A DNA stretch of 42,270 nucleotides from UBA10364 sp049611965 (GCA_049611965.1 JBMZBC010000018.1:1-42270); one strand, 5' to 3'. Positions 7,728 to 16,664 are shown, counted from the stretch's first letter. Numbers and translations are program-made. Notes: generated from the letters alone by a model not told the origin.

Positions 7728-9032
7728 TTACTTGTCGAACTGCTTCTTTAGCAAGTCAGTGGTCGTTGAACCTGGGCGTTCTATAGGCATACCCATTGCG
7801 CGATCTAGAATAAGATTCGCAAGAGTTCCCAATGAACGAGCAACACCGAATAGGACGGTATAGAACTCGTATTCAACAAAACCATAGTGCGTCAACAATT
7901 GGCCACTATGTGCATCTACATTAGGCCAAGGGTTTTTCACCTTTCCAGTAGCTGACAAGATATCTGGCACTACCTCATAAACCATACTAACGATTTTAAA
8001 GAGCTCATCATTTGGCATCTTAGCCTTCGCAAACTCGCGTTGTGCGGTGTAACGAGGATCCGTTTTACGGAGTACTGCATGACCGAATCCAGGAATTACC
8101 TTTCCAGCGGCTAGTGTCTGTTTACAATAGTTTGCAATCTGCTCTTTTGTTGGTAAACCTCCACCAAGTTCTTGACGCATATTATTGATCCAACGAATTA
8201 CCTCTTGATTCGCAAGACCGTGCAATGGGCCTGCCAAACCGTTCATACCTGCAGCAAAGCTCAAATAAGCGTCACTCAAAGCAGAACCCACAAGGTGAAC
8301 TGTGTGTGCACTTACGTTACCTCCCTCGTGGTCAGCGTGGATGGTCAAATACATACGCATTAACTCCTTGAACTCGTCACCGTCAAAACCTAACATGTGT
8401 GCGAAATTACCCGCCCAATCTAGTTTCGGATCTGGTTCGATATGCTGGTCGTTGTGGTACATTCTACGGTAGATGTATGCTGCTACACGTGGTAAGCGTG
8501 CAATCAAGTTCATACAATCCTCGTAGGTGGCGTCCCAATATTCACTCTTGTGTACACCTGCAGCATAAGCCTTTGCAAATTCACTTTCTGTTCTCATCGC
8601 CATAATGGCAATAGAAAACTGTGTCATCGGATGCGTGCGCGTTGGCAGCGCATCAATTGCCTTGAATACATGAACTGGAACGTTATTACGACGAACCCAA
8701 TTGTTACTCAAACGACGTGCCTGATCTTCCGTTGGAAGCTCATTCATCAACATTAAGTGAAATAGCCCCTCAGGCAATGGCTGCTCGCCTCCTGGGTACT
8801 TTGGGAGCTTCTCTTGAAGTTCAGGAATACTGTACCCGCGGAAACGAATACCCTCTTCAGGATCAAGCTTTGAGGTTTCACAAATCAATGCCGGCATGCC
8901 GCGCATACCTCCGTATAGTTGTCCCAACTTAATCTCACCAACCTTCTGATCTGCGTTCTCTTTCAAGAATGCCTTGGTATCAGCTACGATTGATGGGAAT
9001 GTGTCGCGAAACTGCTCTTTAATTTTGTCCAT
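7728..9032 (-). CDS. gltA: Citrate synthase, mitochondrial (eukaryotic) type
   Basis: Condenses oxaloacetate with acetyl-CoA to citrate, the entry step of the TCA cycle. The 434-residue protein resembles animal and fungal mitochondrial citrate synthase throughout: YGGMRGM, SDHEGGNVSAH-type block (here IHADHEGGNVSAHTVHLVGS), AAGMNGLAGPLHGLANQEV, GFGHAVLRKTDPRYTAQREF and KNPWPNVDAHSG. The catalytic triad is His271, His318 and Asp373. It differs from the hexameric NADH-regulated enzyme of enterobacteria, which lacks these blocks, so dimeric and NADH-insensitive behaviour is expected but not shown. There is no targeting peptide. It lies 15 bases after eno and is the last gene of the block before a strong terminator. 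Confidence 0.95.
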   Translation of the reverse strand: MDKIKEQFRDTFPSIVADTKAFLKENADQKVGEIKLGQLYGGMRGMPALICETSKLDPEEGIRFRGYSIPELQEKLPKYPGGEQPLPEGLFHLMLMNELPTEDQARRLSNNWVRRNNVPVHVFKAIDALPTRTHPMTQFSIAIMAMRTESEFAKAYAAGVHKSEYWDATYEDCMNLIARLPRVAAYIYRRMYHNDQHIEPDPKLDWAGNFAHMLGFDGDEFKELMRMYLTIHADHEGGNVSAHTVHLVGSALSDAYLSFAAGMNGLAGPLHGLANQEVIRWINNMRQELGGGLPTKEQIANYCKQTLAAGKVIPGFGHAVLRKTDPRYTAQREFAKAKMPNDELFKIVSMVYEVVPDILSATGKVKNPWPNVDAHSGQLLTHYGFVEYEFYTVLFGVARSLGTLANLILDRAMGMPIERPGSTTTDLLKKQFDK

Positions 9033-9047
9033 GACAGGTGTTTGGAT

Positions 9048-10337
9048 TTATTTAATGAATCGGAAGTTCTTTCCTGGGAACACAGCGCGCTCCGCAAGCT
9101 CTTCCTCGATTCTCAATAGTTGGTTGTATTTAGCCATACGATCAGAACGCGAAGCTGAACCAGTCTTAATCTGACCTGTATTCAAAGCAACCGCTAAATC
9201 TGCGATTGTCGAATCTTCTGTCTCTCCCGATCTATGTGACATTACCGCCGTCATCATATGACGGTTAGCCAGGGTAACAGTATTGATTGTCTCAGTCAAA
9301 GTTCCGATCTGATTTACTTTAACTAGTACAGAGTTCGCACTCCCTTCTTCAATACCTCGAGCTACGCGCTTCTCATTGGTTACGAACAAATCGTCACCTA
9401 CCAACTGAACCTTGTCGCCAATCTTCGCGTGAAGTTTAGCCCAACCGGCCCAATCGTCTTCGTGAAGACCGTCTTCAATAGAAGCAATTGGATATTTTTC
9501 AATCCAGTTTGCCCAGTAATCTACCATTTCGTCAGAAGTCAATTCACGACCGTCGCTCTTGTGGAATACGTACGTTCCTTTCTCCTCATTGTAGAATTCT
9601 GATGCAGCTGCATCCATAGCAATCCAGATATCCTCACCAGGTTTGTAACCTGCTTTCTCGATACTTTCTAGAATGATTTCTAGAGCTTCCTCGTTAGAAC
9701 CGATAGAAGGCGCAAAACCACCTTCGTCACCTACGTTCGTAGAATATCCTTTGCTCTTGAGCACTTTCTTCAAGTTGTGGAATACCTCAGTTCCCATACG
9801 CAATGCTTGGCTGAATGACTCAGCACCAAATGGCATTACCATAAATTCTTGGAAATCGATAGAGTTATCTGCGTGTGAGCCACCATTCAAGATGTTCATC
9901 ATAGGTACTGGAAGTGTACGCGCGTTTACGCCACCAATGTAGCGGTACAATGACTGGCCAGTGCTTTCAGCTGCAGCCTTGGCCACTGCCAAAGAAACCG
10001 CCAAAATTGCGTTGGCACCTAATTTCCCTTTGTTCTCAGTGCCGTCAAGCTCGAGCATGATCGCATCAATATGTGCTTGCTCAGTAACAATCTCACCTTC
10101 CAATTCTGGAGCGATGATATCATTGACGTTATCCACTGCTTTCAATACACCTTTGCCCATGTATACAGAGGCGTCTTCGTCGCGAAGTTCAACTGCTTCA
10201 TGGATACCAGTAGAGGCTCCTGAAGGAACAGCAGCTCTACCCATAGCACCGCTAGAAGTGATTACATCGACTTCAACAGTTGGGTTCCCGCGAGAATCCA
10301 AAATCTGTCTAGCATGGATGTGAGTAATTACAGACAT
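9048..10337 (-). CDS. eno: Enolase
   Basis: Interconverts 2-phosphoglycerate and phosphoenolpyruvate. The 429-residue product has family length and motifs: ARQILDSRGNPTVEVDV at the N-terminus, the SGASTGIHEA loop, GDEGGFAPS, SIEDGLHEDDW, VGDDLFVTN, VKVNQIGTLTET, and MSHRSGETED with the SHRSGETED signature. Enolase can also be an RNA-degradosome partner in other phyla; nothing here bears on that. It sits between carA (37 bases upstream) and gltA (15 bases downstream) with no terminator, so all three are probably one transcript. Confidence 0.97.
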   Translation of the reverse strand: MSVITHIHARQILDSRGNPTVEVDVITSSGAMGRAAVPSGASTGIHEAVELRDEDASVYMGKGVLKAVDNVNDIIAPELEGEIVTEQAHIDAIMLELDGTENKGKLGANAILAVSLAVAKAAAESTGQSLYRYIGGVNARTLPVPMMNILNGGSHADNSIDFQEFMVMPFGAESFSQALRMGTEVFHNLKKVLKSKGYSTNVGDEGGFAPSIGSNEEALEIILESIEKAGYKPGEDIWIAMDAAASEFYNEEKGTYVFHKSDGRELTSDEMVDYWANWIEKYPIASIEDGLHEDDWAGWAKLHAKIGDKVQLVGDDLFVTNEKRVARGIEEGSANSVLVKVNQIGTLTETINTVTLANRHMMTAVMSHRSGETEDSTIADLAVALNTGQIKTGSASRSDRMAKYNQLLRIEEELAERAVFPGKNFRFIK

Positions 10338-10374
10338 AATATTACGTTTAGAGTGTTAGTTAGTGTGTTGTGTC

Positions 10375-11475
10375 TTAGTTGTTTTTGATGTTTTCGATAA
10401 ACGAATCAAAAAGATATCGGCTATCGTGTGGGCCCGGAGAAGCCTCAGGGTGGTATTGAACAGAGAAGCAATTCGCATCCGTTCTTTTAATACCTGCAAC
10501 TGTTTGGTCGTTTAAGTGGATGTGGGTTAATGCCACATTATTTGAGGCCTCAACATCTTCCATCTTCACTACAAAACCGTGATTTTGTGAAGTAATCTCG
10601 CCCAGTCCAGTCTCTACATTCTTAACGGGATGGTTAATACCACGGTGCCCGTTATGCATTTTATAGGTATTTAAACCGCTTGCTAGCGCGATCATTTGGT
10701 GTCCTAGACAAATACCGAAGACTGGTAGACCAGAGGCTATGCCTTTTGACACTTCAGCTACTACCTCTGGAGAAGCAGCAGGATCACCAGGACCGTTAGA
10801 GTAAAACAAGCCGTTAGGGTTCCACGCCATCATCTCTTCTGTTGAAGTATTGTATGGGAAGACCTTTACTCGAGCTCCACGATCTGTCAAACATTTTACG
10901 ATGTTATTCTTGATACCTAGATCCAATGCGGCAACACGAATCTCACTATCGGCAGGACCTACTTCATATGCCTCCTTGGTGCTTACCACGGGTGCCAATG
11001 CCAATCCTTCCATGTTTGGGCATTTTTTAAGCTCTTCTTTGAGCCCTTCTACATCGTGGATTTCCGTAGAGATAATTGCATTCATCGCACCCGCATCACG
11101 TATGTGACGGACTAATGCGCGAGTATCAATATCCTTAATAGCAACCTTACCTTCTTTTTCGAAATATCCATAAAGGCTGTCCGATTTTCCGGCACGTGAC
11201 GCAACTTCACTAAAGTTCTTGGTGATCAGACCTGCAATTTGAATCTTTCCCGATTCTATTTCCTCAGCGTGAACACCATAGTTACCAATATGAGAAGTAG
11301 CCATTACCATAAGCTGACCGAAGTAAGACGGATCTGTAAAAATCTCCTGGTAACCAGTCATACCTGTGTTGAAGCAAATCTCCCCGTAGGCAGTACCGTC
11401 AAGCCCTGTAGAGGTACCATAAAATACGGTTCCGTCTTCTAGTAGTAGCGTTGCCTTTTTAGTTGAATTATCCAT
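10375..11475 (-). CDS. carA: Carbamoyl-phosphate synthase small (glutaminase) subunit
   Basis: Releases ammonia from glutamine for carbamoyl phosphate used in pyrimidine and arginine synthesis; works with the large subunit CarB, whose gene is not in this window. The 366-residue protein has the CPSase small-chain N-domain (GEICFNTGMTGYQEI, TDPSYFGQ) and a class I glutamine amidotransferase domain with nucleophile Cys256 in GICLGHQM and the His342/Glu344 pair in QYHPEASPGP. The start codon lies only about 14 bases after the T-tract of a hairpin following rplQ, so expression may depend on read-through of that hairpin. Confidence 0.95.
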   Translation of the reverse strand: MDNSTKKATLLLEDGTVFYGTSTGLDGTAYGEICFNTGMTGYQEIFTDPSYFGQLMVMATSHIGNYGVHAEEIESGKIQIAGLITKNFSEVASRAGKSDSLYGYFEKEGKVAIKDIDTRALVRHIRDAGAMNAIISTEIHDVEGLKEELKKCPNMEGLALAPVVSTKEAYEVGPADSEIRVAALDLGIKNNIVKCLTDRGARVKVFPYNTSTEEMMAWNPNGLFYSNGPGDPAASPEVVAEVSKGIASGLPVFGICLGHQMIALASGLNTYKMHNGHRGINHPVKNVETGLGEITSQNHGFVVKMEDVEASNNVALTHIHLNDQTVAGIKRTDANCFSVQYHPEASPGPHDSRYLFDSFIENIKNN

Positions 11476-11489
11476 GAGTGTCAGTTTCT

Positions 11490-11525
11490 AAAAAAAAAGG
11501 GAAATAGGCCCAAAACCTAATTCCC
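11490..11525 (-). terminator. Terminator or attenuator between rplQ and carA
   Basis: On the minus strand a 10-bp stem with one T-T mismatch (11516-11525 pairing with 11499-11508) and a TTTTGGG loop is followed by nine T. It lies 46 bases after the rplQ stop and 14 bases before carA. With no promoter pattern between it and carA, it may reduce rather than abolish transcription. Confidence 0.8.
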
Positions 11526-11570
11526 CTCTAAATTAATCAACAAAGACCTATTTGGTGCATTTGTCTATTC

Positions 11571-12077
11571 TTATTCAGCAGATTCTTCCTTAGTTTCCTC
11601 TACCGCTACCTCTTCAGTAGCTGTCTCAGCTGCAGGAGCTGGAGCTGCTTCTTCCGTAGTCGCTTTTGATCGGCGGCTACGACGAGTAGTTTTCTTCTTC
11701 TCTTCTTTTGTGTACAATTCGTTGAAATCAACCAACTCTACCATACACATTTCAGCGTTATCACCAAGACGGTTACCCGTTTTGATAATACGAGTGTAGC
11801 CACCTGGACGGTCACCTACTTTAGGACCTACTACAGTGAACAACTCAGTTACTGCATGCTTATTTCTCAACGCAGAGAATGCAGTACGACGGTTGTGTGT
11901 AGTATTTTCTTTAGCACGAGTAATCAGAGGCTCCACGAACTTACGTAGCTCTTTAGCCTTTTGCACAGTCGTGTTGATGCGCTTGTGCTCAATAAGAGAA
12001 CCAGCCATGTTGCTCAACATCGCCTTTCTGTGCGCAGTCTTTCTACCGAGGTGATTATTTTTCTTACCGTGTCTCAT
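11571..12077 (-). CDS. rplQ: 50S ribosomal protein L17
   Basis: The first 120 residues are the conserved L17 core (MRHGKKNNHLGR, ITRAKENTTHNRR, PGGYTRIIKTGNRLGDNAEM); L17 lies near the exit-tunnel side of the large subunit. Residues about 125-168 are an extra tail, first basic (KKKTTRRSRRSK) then Ala/Glu-rich, which E. coli L17 does not have and which I recall from other Bacteroidota. It is two bases after rpoA and is the last ribosomal gene of the block before a hairpin. Confidence 0.96.
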   Translation of the reverse strand: MRHGKKNNHLGRKTAHRKAMLSNMAGSLIEHKRINTTVQKAKELRKFVEPLITRAKENTTHNRRTAFSALRNKHAVTELFTVVGPKVGDRPGGYTRIIKTGNRLGDNAEMCMVELVDFNELYTKEEKKKTTRRSRRSKATTEEAAPAPAAETATEEVAVEETKEESAE

Positions 12078-12079
12078 TT

Positions 12080-13072
12080 TTATTCTTTATCGAGCTTGTA
12101 TTTAGAAATATCCATTCCAAAGCTCAAGTTTTTACTATCAACTAATTCTTCCAATTCAGTAAGTGACTTCTTACCGAAATTGCGGAACTTCATCAAATCT
12201 GACTTCGAGTACGTCACCAAATCTCCTAACGTATCTACCTCTGCAGCCTTCAAACAGTTCAAAGCACGAACGCTCAAGTCCATATCGTGAAGCTTAGTCT
12301 TCAACAACTGACGCATGTGCAATGCTTCTTCATCGTAGCTTTCAGTTTCAGCACTTTCTTCATCTTCAAGACTAATGCGCTCATCGCTGAACAACATGAA
12401 GTGGTGAATCAAAATTTTAGCTGCTTCGGTTAAAGCATCTTTTGGTAGAATTGAACCATCAGTTTCAATCTCCATAACCAACTTCTCAAAGTCCGTCTTC
12501 TGCTCTACACGGTAGTTCTCAATAGAGTATTTCACATTCTTGATTGGCGTGTAGATGCTATCAAGAGCAATAGTTCCGATAGGAGCATCTGCCTTCTTGT
12601 TCACTTCTGCACCAACGTAACCACGACCCTTTTCGATCACCACTTCCATAGAAAGGTTCACGCTCGCATCCATGTTACAGATCACCAAATCTGGGTTCAA
12701 TACCTGGAATGAAGTAATGTGTGCCGCTAAGTCGCCCGCTAGCAACTGCTCTTTACCGCTCACAGAGAACTTTACAGTTTCTGTATCAACAGATTCGATT
12801 TGTTGCTTAAAGCGAACTTGCTTTAGGTTTAGAACAATTTCAGTTACATCTTCTACAACACCTTCAATTGTGCTGAATTCGTGATCTACGCCGTCAATTC
12901 TCAAAGAAGTCAAAGCGAATCCTTCAAGTCCTGAAAGCAATACTCTACGAAGTGCATTACCGACTGTTAAACCGTAGCCTGGCTCTAAAGGTCTGAACTC
13001 GAACTGACCATCTTTGTCAGTCGACGCGTTCATGATTACTTTATCCGGCTTTTGGAAATTAAGAATAGCCAT
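12080..13072 (-). CDS. rpoA: RNA polymerase alpha subunit
   Basis: 330 residues in two domains: the dimerisation and assembly domain (about 1-235, with GYGLTVGNALRRVLLSGLEG) and the C-terminal domain (about 255-330, two helix-hairpin-helix motifs, ELDLSVRALNCLK-like segment and FGKKSLTELEELV), joined by an acidic linker (DEESAETESYDEEA). The C-domain contacts upstream DNA and activators. It sits between rpsD (22 bases) and rplQ (2 bases), the usual alpha-operon order. Confidence 0.98.
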   Translation of the reverse strand: MAILNFQKPDKVIMNASTDKDGQFEFRPLEPGYGLTVGNALRRVLLSGLEGFALTSLRIDGVDHEFSTIEGVVEDVTEIVLNLKQVRFKQQIESVDTETVKFSVSGKEQLLAGDLAAHITSFQVLNPDLVICNMDASVNLSMEVVIEKGRGYVGAEVNKKADAPIGTIALDSIYTPIKNVKYSIENYRVEQKTDFEKLVMEIETDGSILPKDALTEAAKILIHHFMLFSDERISLEDEESAETESYDEEALHMRQLLKTKLHDMDLSVRALNCLKAAEVDTLGDLVTYSKSDLMKFRNFGKKSLTELEELVDSKNLSFGMDISKYKLDKE

Positions 13073-13094
13073 ATTAAATGGGTATAAGGTGTTA

Positions 13095-13700
13095 TTATTT
13101 CGAGTACAATTCGACGATCAACTGCTCCTTGATATTCTCAGGGATTGCATCACGTGAAGGTACACTTAGGAAAGTTCCTTCCATTTTACTTTCGTTCCAC
13201 TCCAACCATGGGTACTCGCCATTGCTAGATGCAAGAGCATCAGCAATAACTACCAATGATTTAGACTTTTCACGAACGCCAATTACATCACCAGGCTTCA
13301 CATTCATTGATGGAATGCTTGCAAGCTCTCCATTCAAAGTGATGTGACGGTGACCTACCAACTGACGTGCAGCATCACGAGTCTTACCAAGACCTAAACG
13401 GAATACTACGTTGTCAAGACGGCTCTCACAAAGTTGCAAAAGAACATCACCCGTTTTGCCTTTACTTCTAGACGCCTTGTCGAACATGTTTGCAAACTGA
13501 CGCTCCAAAATACCGTAAGTGTATTTTGCTTTTTGCTTCTCTTGCAACTGAACTGCGTATTCGCTCTTCTTACCACGACGACGGGCATTACCGTGTTGCC
13601 CTGGAGCATATTTGCGCTTTTCGAAAGAGCTATCTGGGCCAAAGATAGGCTCGCCCATACGACGTGCAATCTTTGTTTTTGGTCCTCTATATCTTGCCAT
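13095..13700 (-). CDS. rpsD: 30S ribosomal protein S4
   Basis: A primary 16S rRNA-binding protein of the 5' domain, 201 residues, with the S4 RNA-binding fold around RLDNVVFRLGLGKTRDAARQ and GHRHITLNG. The N-terminus has no cysteine cluster, so this is the zinc-free form. In E. coli S4 represses the alpha operon by binding the leader before rpsM; here rpsM follows rpmJ by 22 bases, leaving no room for a comparable leader. Confidence 0.97.
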   Translation of the reverse strand: MARYRGPKTKIARRMGEPIFGPDSSFEKRKYAPGQHGNARRRGKKSEYAVQLQEKQKAKYTYGILERQFANMFDKASRSKGKTGDVLLQLCESRLDNVVFRLGLGKTRDAARQLVGHRHITLNGELASIPSMNVKPGDVIGVREKSKSLVVIADALASSNGEYPWLEWNESKMEGTFLSVPSRDAIPENIKEQLIVELYSK

Positions 13701-13722
13701 AATACTTTTCTTCTACTAATTA

Positions 13723-14115
13723 TTAAACGCGACGTTTCTTAGGTGCACGACAACCGTTGTGAGGTGTTGGTGTGATGTCAATGATTTCTACCACTTCAAT
13801 ACCCAAGTTGTGCAAAGAACGGATAGCGCTCTCGCGACCGTTACCAGGACCCTTTACGTATGCTTTAACTTTCTTCAAGCCCGCCTCAAGTGCAACGCGA
13901 CCACAATCCTCTGCTGCCATTTGAGCTGCGTAAGGAGTGTTTTTCTTGCTTCCGCGGAATCCCATCTTACCTGCTGAAGACCAAGAGATAACCTGACCTT
14001 GCTGATTTGTCAATGAGATAATGATATTGTTGAACGAAGATCCGATGTGTGCTTCACCCATCGCTTCTACGCGTACTTTACGCTTCTTCGTCTGTTTTGC
14101 TTGTTTCTTAGCCAT
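13723..14115 (-). CDS. rpsK: 30S ribosomal protein S11
   Basis: Platform protein of the small subunit next to the mRNA exit and the 3' end of 16S rRNA. 130 residues with IGSSFNNIIISLT, SAGKMGFRGSKKNTPYAAQ, VKGPGNGRESAIR and the C-terminal TPTPHNGCRAPKKRRV. The N-terminus carries an extra basic run (KKQAKQTKKRKVR). It lies between rpsM and rpsD at 12 and 22 bases. Confidence 0.98.
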   Translation of the reverse strand: MAKKQAKQTKKRKVRVEAMGEAHIGSSFNNIIISLTNQQGQVISWSSAGKMGFRGSKKNTPYAAQMAAEDCGRVALEAGLKKVKAYVKGPGNGRESAIRSLHNLGIEVVEIIDITPTPHNGCRAPKKRRV

Positions 14116-14127
14116 AACTAATAACTA

Positions 14128-14505
14128 TTATTTAGTTGCTTTTTTCTTGTTAGCAACTGTTTTTCTCTTACCCTTTCTCGTACGAGAATTGTTCTTTGTG
14201 CGTTGGCCACGTAGTGGAAGACCCACACGATGACGGATACCACGGTTACAACCGATGTCCATCATACGCTTAATGTTCAACTGAATCTCTGAACGCAACT
14301 CACCTTCTACGATGTATTCGTCAGCGATTACACCACGAATGGTAGTCAACTGATCATCAGTCCACTCTTGAACTTTAACATCTTCGTGAACCCCTGCTTT
14401 CGCCAAGATCTCTTTAGAACGGCTCAATCCAACACCATAGATGTAAGTTAGACCGATAACACCGCGCTTAGTTCTAGGTAAATCTACCCCTGCAATCCTT
14501 GCCAT
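14128..14505 (-). CDS. rpsM: 30S ribosomal protein S13
   Basis: Head protein of the small subunit that contacts tRNA and the L5 bridge. 125 residues with MARIAGVDLPRTKRGVIGLT, TYIYGVGLSRSKEIL, the GIRHRVGLPLRGQRTKNNSR block, and a lysine-rich tail reaching toward the P site. First gene of the alpha group; 22 bases after rpmJ. Confidence 0.98.
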   Translation of the reverse strand: MARIAGVDLPRTKRGVIGLTYIYGVGLSRSKEILAKAGVHEDVKVQEWTDDQLTTIRGVIADEYIVEGELRSEIQLNIKRMMDIGCNRGIRHRVGLPLRGQRTKNNSRTRKGKRKTVANKKKATK

Positions 14506-14527
14506 AGTATTCTTTCTATTATATCAA

Positions 14528-14644
14528 TTAACCCTGACGTTGCTTGAACTTTGGGTTCTTTTTGTTAATAACATACAAGCGTCCTTTACGACGAACAATT
14601 TTACAGTCCGCACTGCGCTTTTTAACTGAAGCTCTTACTTTCAT
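14528..14644 (-). CDS. rpmJ: 50S ribosomal protein L36, zinc-free form
   Basis: 38 residues, read directly from the minus strand: begins MKVRASVKKRSADCKIVRRK and ends NKKNPKFKQRQG. Of the C-C-C-H zinc ligands of the classic form only one cysteine (Cys14) remains, so this is the C-minus type. It lies four bases after infA and 22 before rpsM, the normal order in the spc-alpha junction. L36 helps organise 23S rRNA near the L7/L12 stalk base. Confidence 0.97.
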   Translation of the reverse strand: MKVRASVKKRSADCKIVRRKGRLYVINKKNPKFKQRQG

Positions 14645-14648
14645 TTTT

Positions 14649-14864
14649 TTAGTATCTGTACGTTATACGAGCCTTAGTTAAATCGTAAGGACTCATTTCT
14701 AGTTTTACTTTATCCCCTGGTAACAATTTAATGTAGTGCATTCTCATTTTTCCTGAGATGTGCGCAGTTACAACGTGACCGTTTTCTAACTCTACACGGA
14801 ACATTGCGTTTGACAATGCTTCTGTTACCGTACCGTCTTGTTCTATTGCATTTTGCTTAGCCAT
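14649..14864 (-). CDS. infA: Translation initiation factor IF-1
   Basis: 71-residue single OB-fold protein (MAKQNAIEQDGTVTEALSNA, VELENGHVVTAHISGKMR, LLPGDKVKLEMSPYDLTKAR) that occupies the 30S A site during initiation and helps IF-2 and IF-3. It begins one base after the secY stop. The map and adk genes that often lie between secY and infA are absent here. Confidence 0.98.
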   Translation of the reverse strand: MAKQNAIEQDGTVTEALSNAMFRVELENGHVVTAHISGKMRMHYIKLLPGDKVKLEMSPYDLTKARITYRY

Positions 14865-14865
14865 A

Positions 14866-16209
14866 TTAACCGAAGGTACTTGTTTGGGTTCTTCCTCTTA
14901 GTTTTCCTGTCTTCATCAAGCCGTCATAATGACGATTCAACAAATAACTTTCTACCTGCTGTAAGGTATCCAAAATTACACCCACAGTAATCAACAATGA
15001 AGTACCTCCGTAGAAGTAAGCCCACTGCGTATTCAAACCTACAACCATTGCCACGGCAGGAAGAACTGCAATGAGCGCAAGAAGTAATGAACCTGGGAAT
15101 GTAATTCTACTTAGAACTGTATCTAAAAATTCAGCAGTCGGCGCACCTGGTTTAATACCTGGTACAAATCCACCGTTTCTTTTTAGATCATCCGCAATAG
15201 AATTGGTATTTACCTGAATAGCTGTGTAGAAATATGTGAAGATAATGATCAACAAACCGAATGTGAGGTTGTAACCAAAACCTTGGATATTTCCGAAAAC
15301 CGTAATAATCCAGCTGATGCTATCACCTTCCGCACCACTGTACTGAAGTACTGTGATCGGAATAAACATAATAGCTTGAGCAAAGATGATAGGCATTACA
15401 CCTGCAGCGTTGACCTTCATAGGAAGGTACTGACGTGCTGTTGGTGTTGCTGCACCTCTACCCGCGGCTGCTTGTTTCGCATATTGAACTGGAATCTGAC
15501 GAACTGCCTGTGTCAATGCAATTGCAAACATTGTAATTACAAACAATGCAAACAACTCAATGATAAATGCAACCCAACCAGCGCCTTGGTTCACCTGAGA
15601 CAACATCTCTTGGAAGAATGCCTGAGGAAGCGTTGCAATAATTCCCACCATAATCAATAGCGAGATACCGTTACCAATTCCTTTATCAGTAATACGCTCT
15701 CCCAACCACATCGCGAAAATGGTACCCGTTGTCAATGTAACCCATGCCAAGAACCAAAAAGTGCCCGGATCAAGAGTTAGAACAACACCCTGAGCGCTTA
15801 GGTTAGCCAAATAACTTGGAGCCTGTACACCCGCGATAAGAATTGTTAGGTAACGTGTGATTTGATTCAACTTTCTACGACCGCTCTCGCCGTCCTTCTG
15901 CATTTTTTGCACTGCTGGTACTGCCATTCCCATCAACTGGATGATAATCGAAGCAGAGATGTAAGGCATGATACCTAATGCAAGAACAGATGCACGAGAG
16001 AATGCACCACCTGTGAACGCGTTCAATACGCCCAAAAGACCCTCTGAAGTCTGCGCTTGAAGCTGCGTCAAACTATCCGGATCAACACCAGGTAGAAGAA
16101 CCGTTGAACCAATTCTGTATATCAAAAGCAATCCAAGAGTTGTAAGGATCTTATCCTTTAACTCTTCGATACTCCAGATATTCTTGATGGTTTCTACGAA
16201 TTTCTTCAT
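14866..16209 (-). CDS. secY: Protein translocase channel subunit SecY
   Basis: Integral inner-membrane pore of the Sec translocon, 447 residues with about ten hydrophobic segments. Recognisable parts are the N-terminal LLIYRIGSTVLLPGVDP, the plug region around GGAFSRASVLALGIMPYISASII, RKLNQITRYLT, ERITDKGIGNGISLLIM, the cytosolic loop around GRGAATPTARQYLPMKVN, and NGGFVPGIKPGAPTAEFLD. It lies five bases after rplO, so membrane-protein insertion capacity is coupled to ribosome synthesis. Confidence 0.98.
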   Translation of the reverse strand: MKKFVETIKNIWSIEELKDKILTTLGLLLIYRIGSTVLLPGVDPDSLTQLQAQTSEGLLGVLNAFTGGAFSRASVLALGIMPYISASIIIQLMGMAVPAVQKMQKDGESGRRKLNQITRYLTILIAGVQAPSYLANLSAQGVVLTLDPGTFWFLAWVTLTTGTIFAMWLGERITDKGIGNGISLLIMVGIIATLPQAFFQEMLSQVNQGAGWVAFIIELFALFVITMFAIALTQAVRQIPVQYAKQAAAGRGAATPTARQYLPMKVNAAGVMPIIFAQAIMFIPITVLQYSGAEGDSISWIITVFGNIQGFGYNLTFGLLIIIFTYFYTAIQVNTNSIADDLKRNGGFVPGIKPGAPTAEFLDTVLSRITFPGSLLLALIAVLPAVAMVVGLNTQWAYFYGGTSLLITVGVILDTLQQVESYLLNRHYDGLMKTGKLRGRTQTSTFG

Positions 16210-16214
16210 TGCGA

Positions 16215-16664
16215 TTATAGAGTAGTTGCTGTACCGCCTTGTGCTTCAATGGCAGCTACTGCAGATTTACTAAAAGCGTGAGCAGTGATGTTCAATTTCA
16301 TTGTACACTCACCACGTCCCAATACTTTTACAAGCTCTTTTTTACCAACTAGACCATTGTTTACAAGGTCTTCGAAAGTAATCGTGCTCTTCAATTTCTT
16401 TGCTTCTACCAAAGATTGAAGTGTATCAAGGTTCAAACCCTTGTACTCTACACGGTTTGGATTCGTGAAACCAAACTTAGGAACACGACGTTGTAGTGGC
16501 ATTTGACCACCCTCAAAGCCGATTTTACGGCTGTAACCTGAACGCGACTGAGCACCCTTGTGTCCGCGCGTAGAGGTACCTCCGTGTCCAGAGCCTTCAC
16601 CTCTACCTACTCGCTTACGGCTGTGGGTTGCTCCCTTCGCAGGTTGAAGATTTGATAAATCCAT
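16215..16664 (-). CDS. rplO: 50S ribosomal protein L15
   Basis: Assembly protein of the large subunit, 149 residues. The Gly/Arg-rich N-terminus (KRVGRGEGSGHGGTSTRGHK, GQMPLQRRVPKFGF) threads into 23S rRNA; the C-terminal globular part ends VAAIEAQGGTATTL. It follows rpmD by 15 bases. Confidence 0.97.
   Translation of the reverse strand: MDLSNLQPAKGATHSRKRVGRGEGSGHGGTSTRGHKGAQSRSGYSRKIGFEGGQMPLQRRVPKFGFTNPNRVEYKGLNLDTLQSLVEAKKLKSTITFEDLVNNGLVGKKELVKVLGRGECTMKLNITAHAFSKSAVAAIEAQGGTATTL

Noticed and set aside
9673..10323. Long plus-strand open frames (89 and 120 codons) opposite eno
   Set aside because: They are antisense to a fully conserved enolase and show no recognisable domain; codon-bias shadows.
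15283..15660. 125-codon plus-strand frame opposite secY
   Set aside because: Antisense to transmembrane segments of SecY, Cys/Asn-rich, with no sign of an independent gene.
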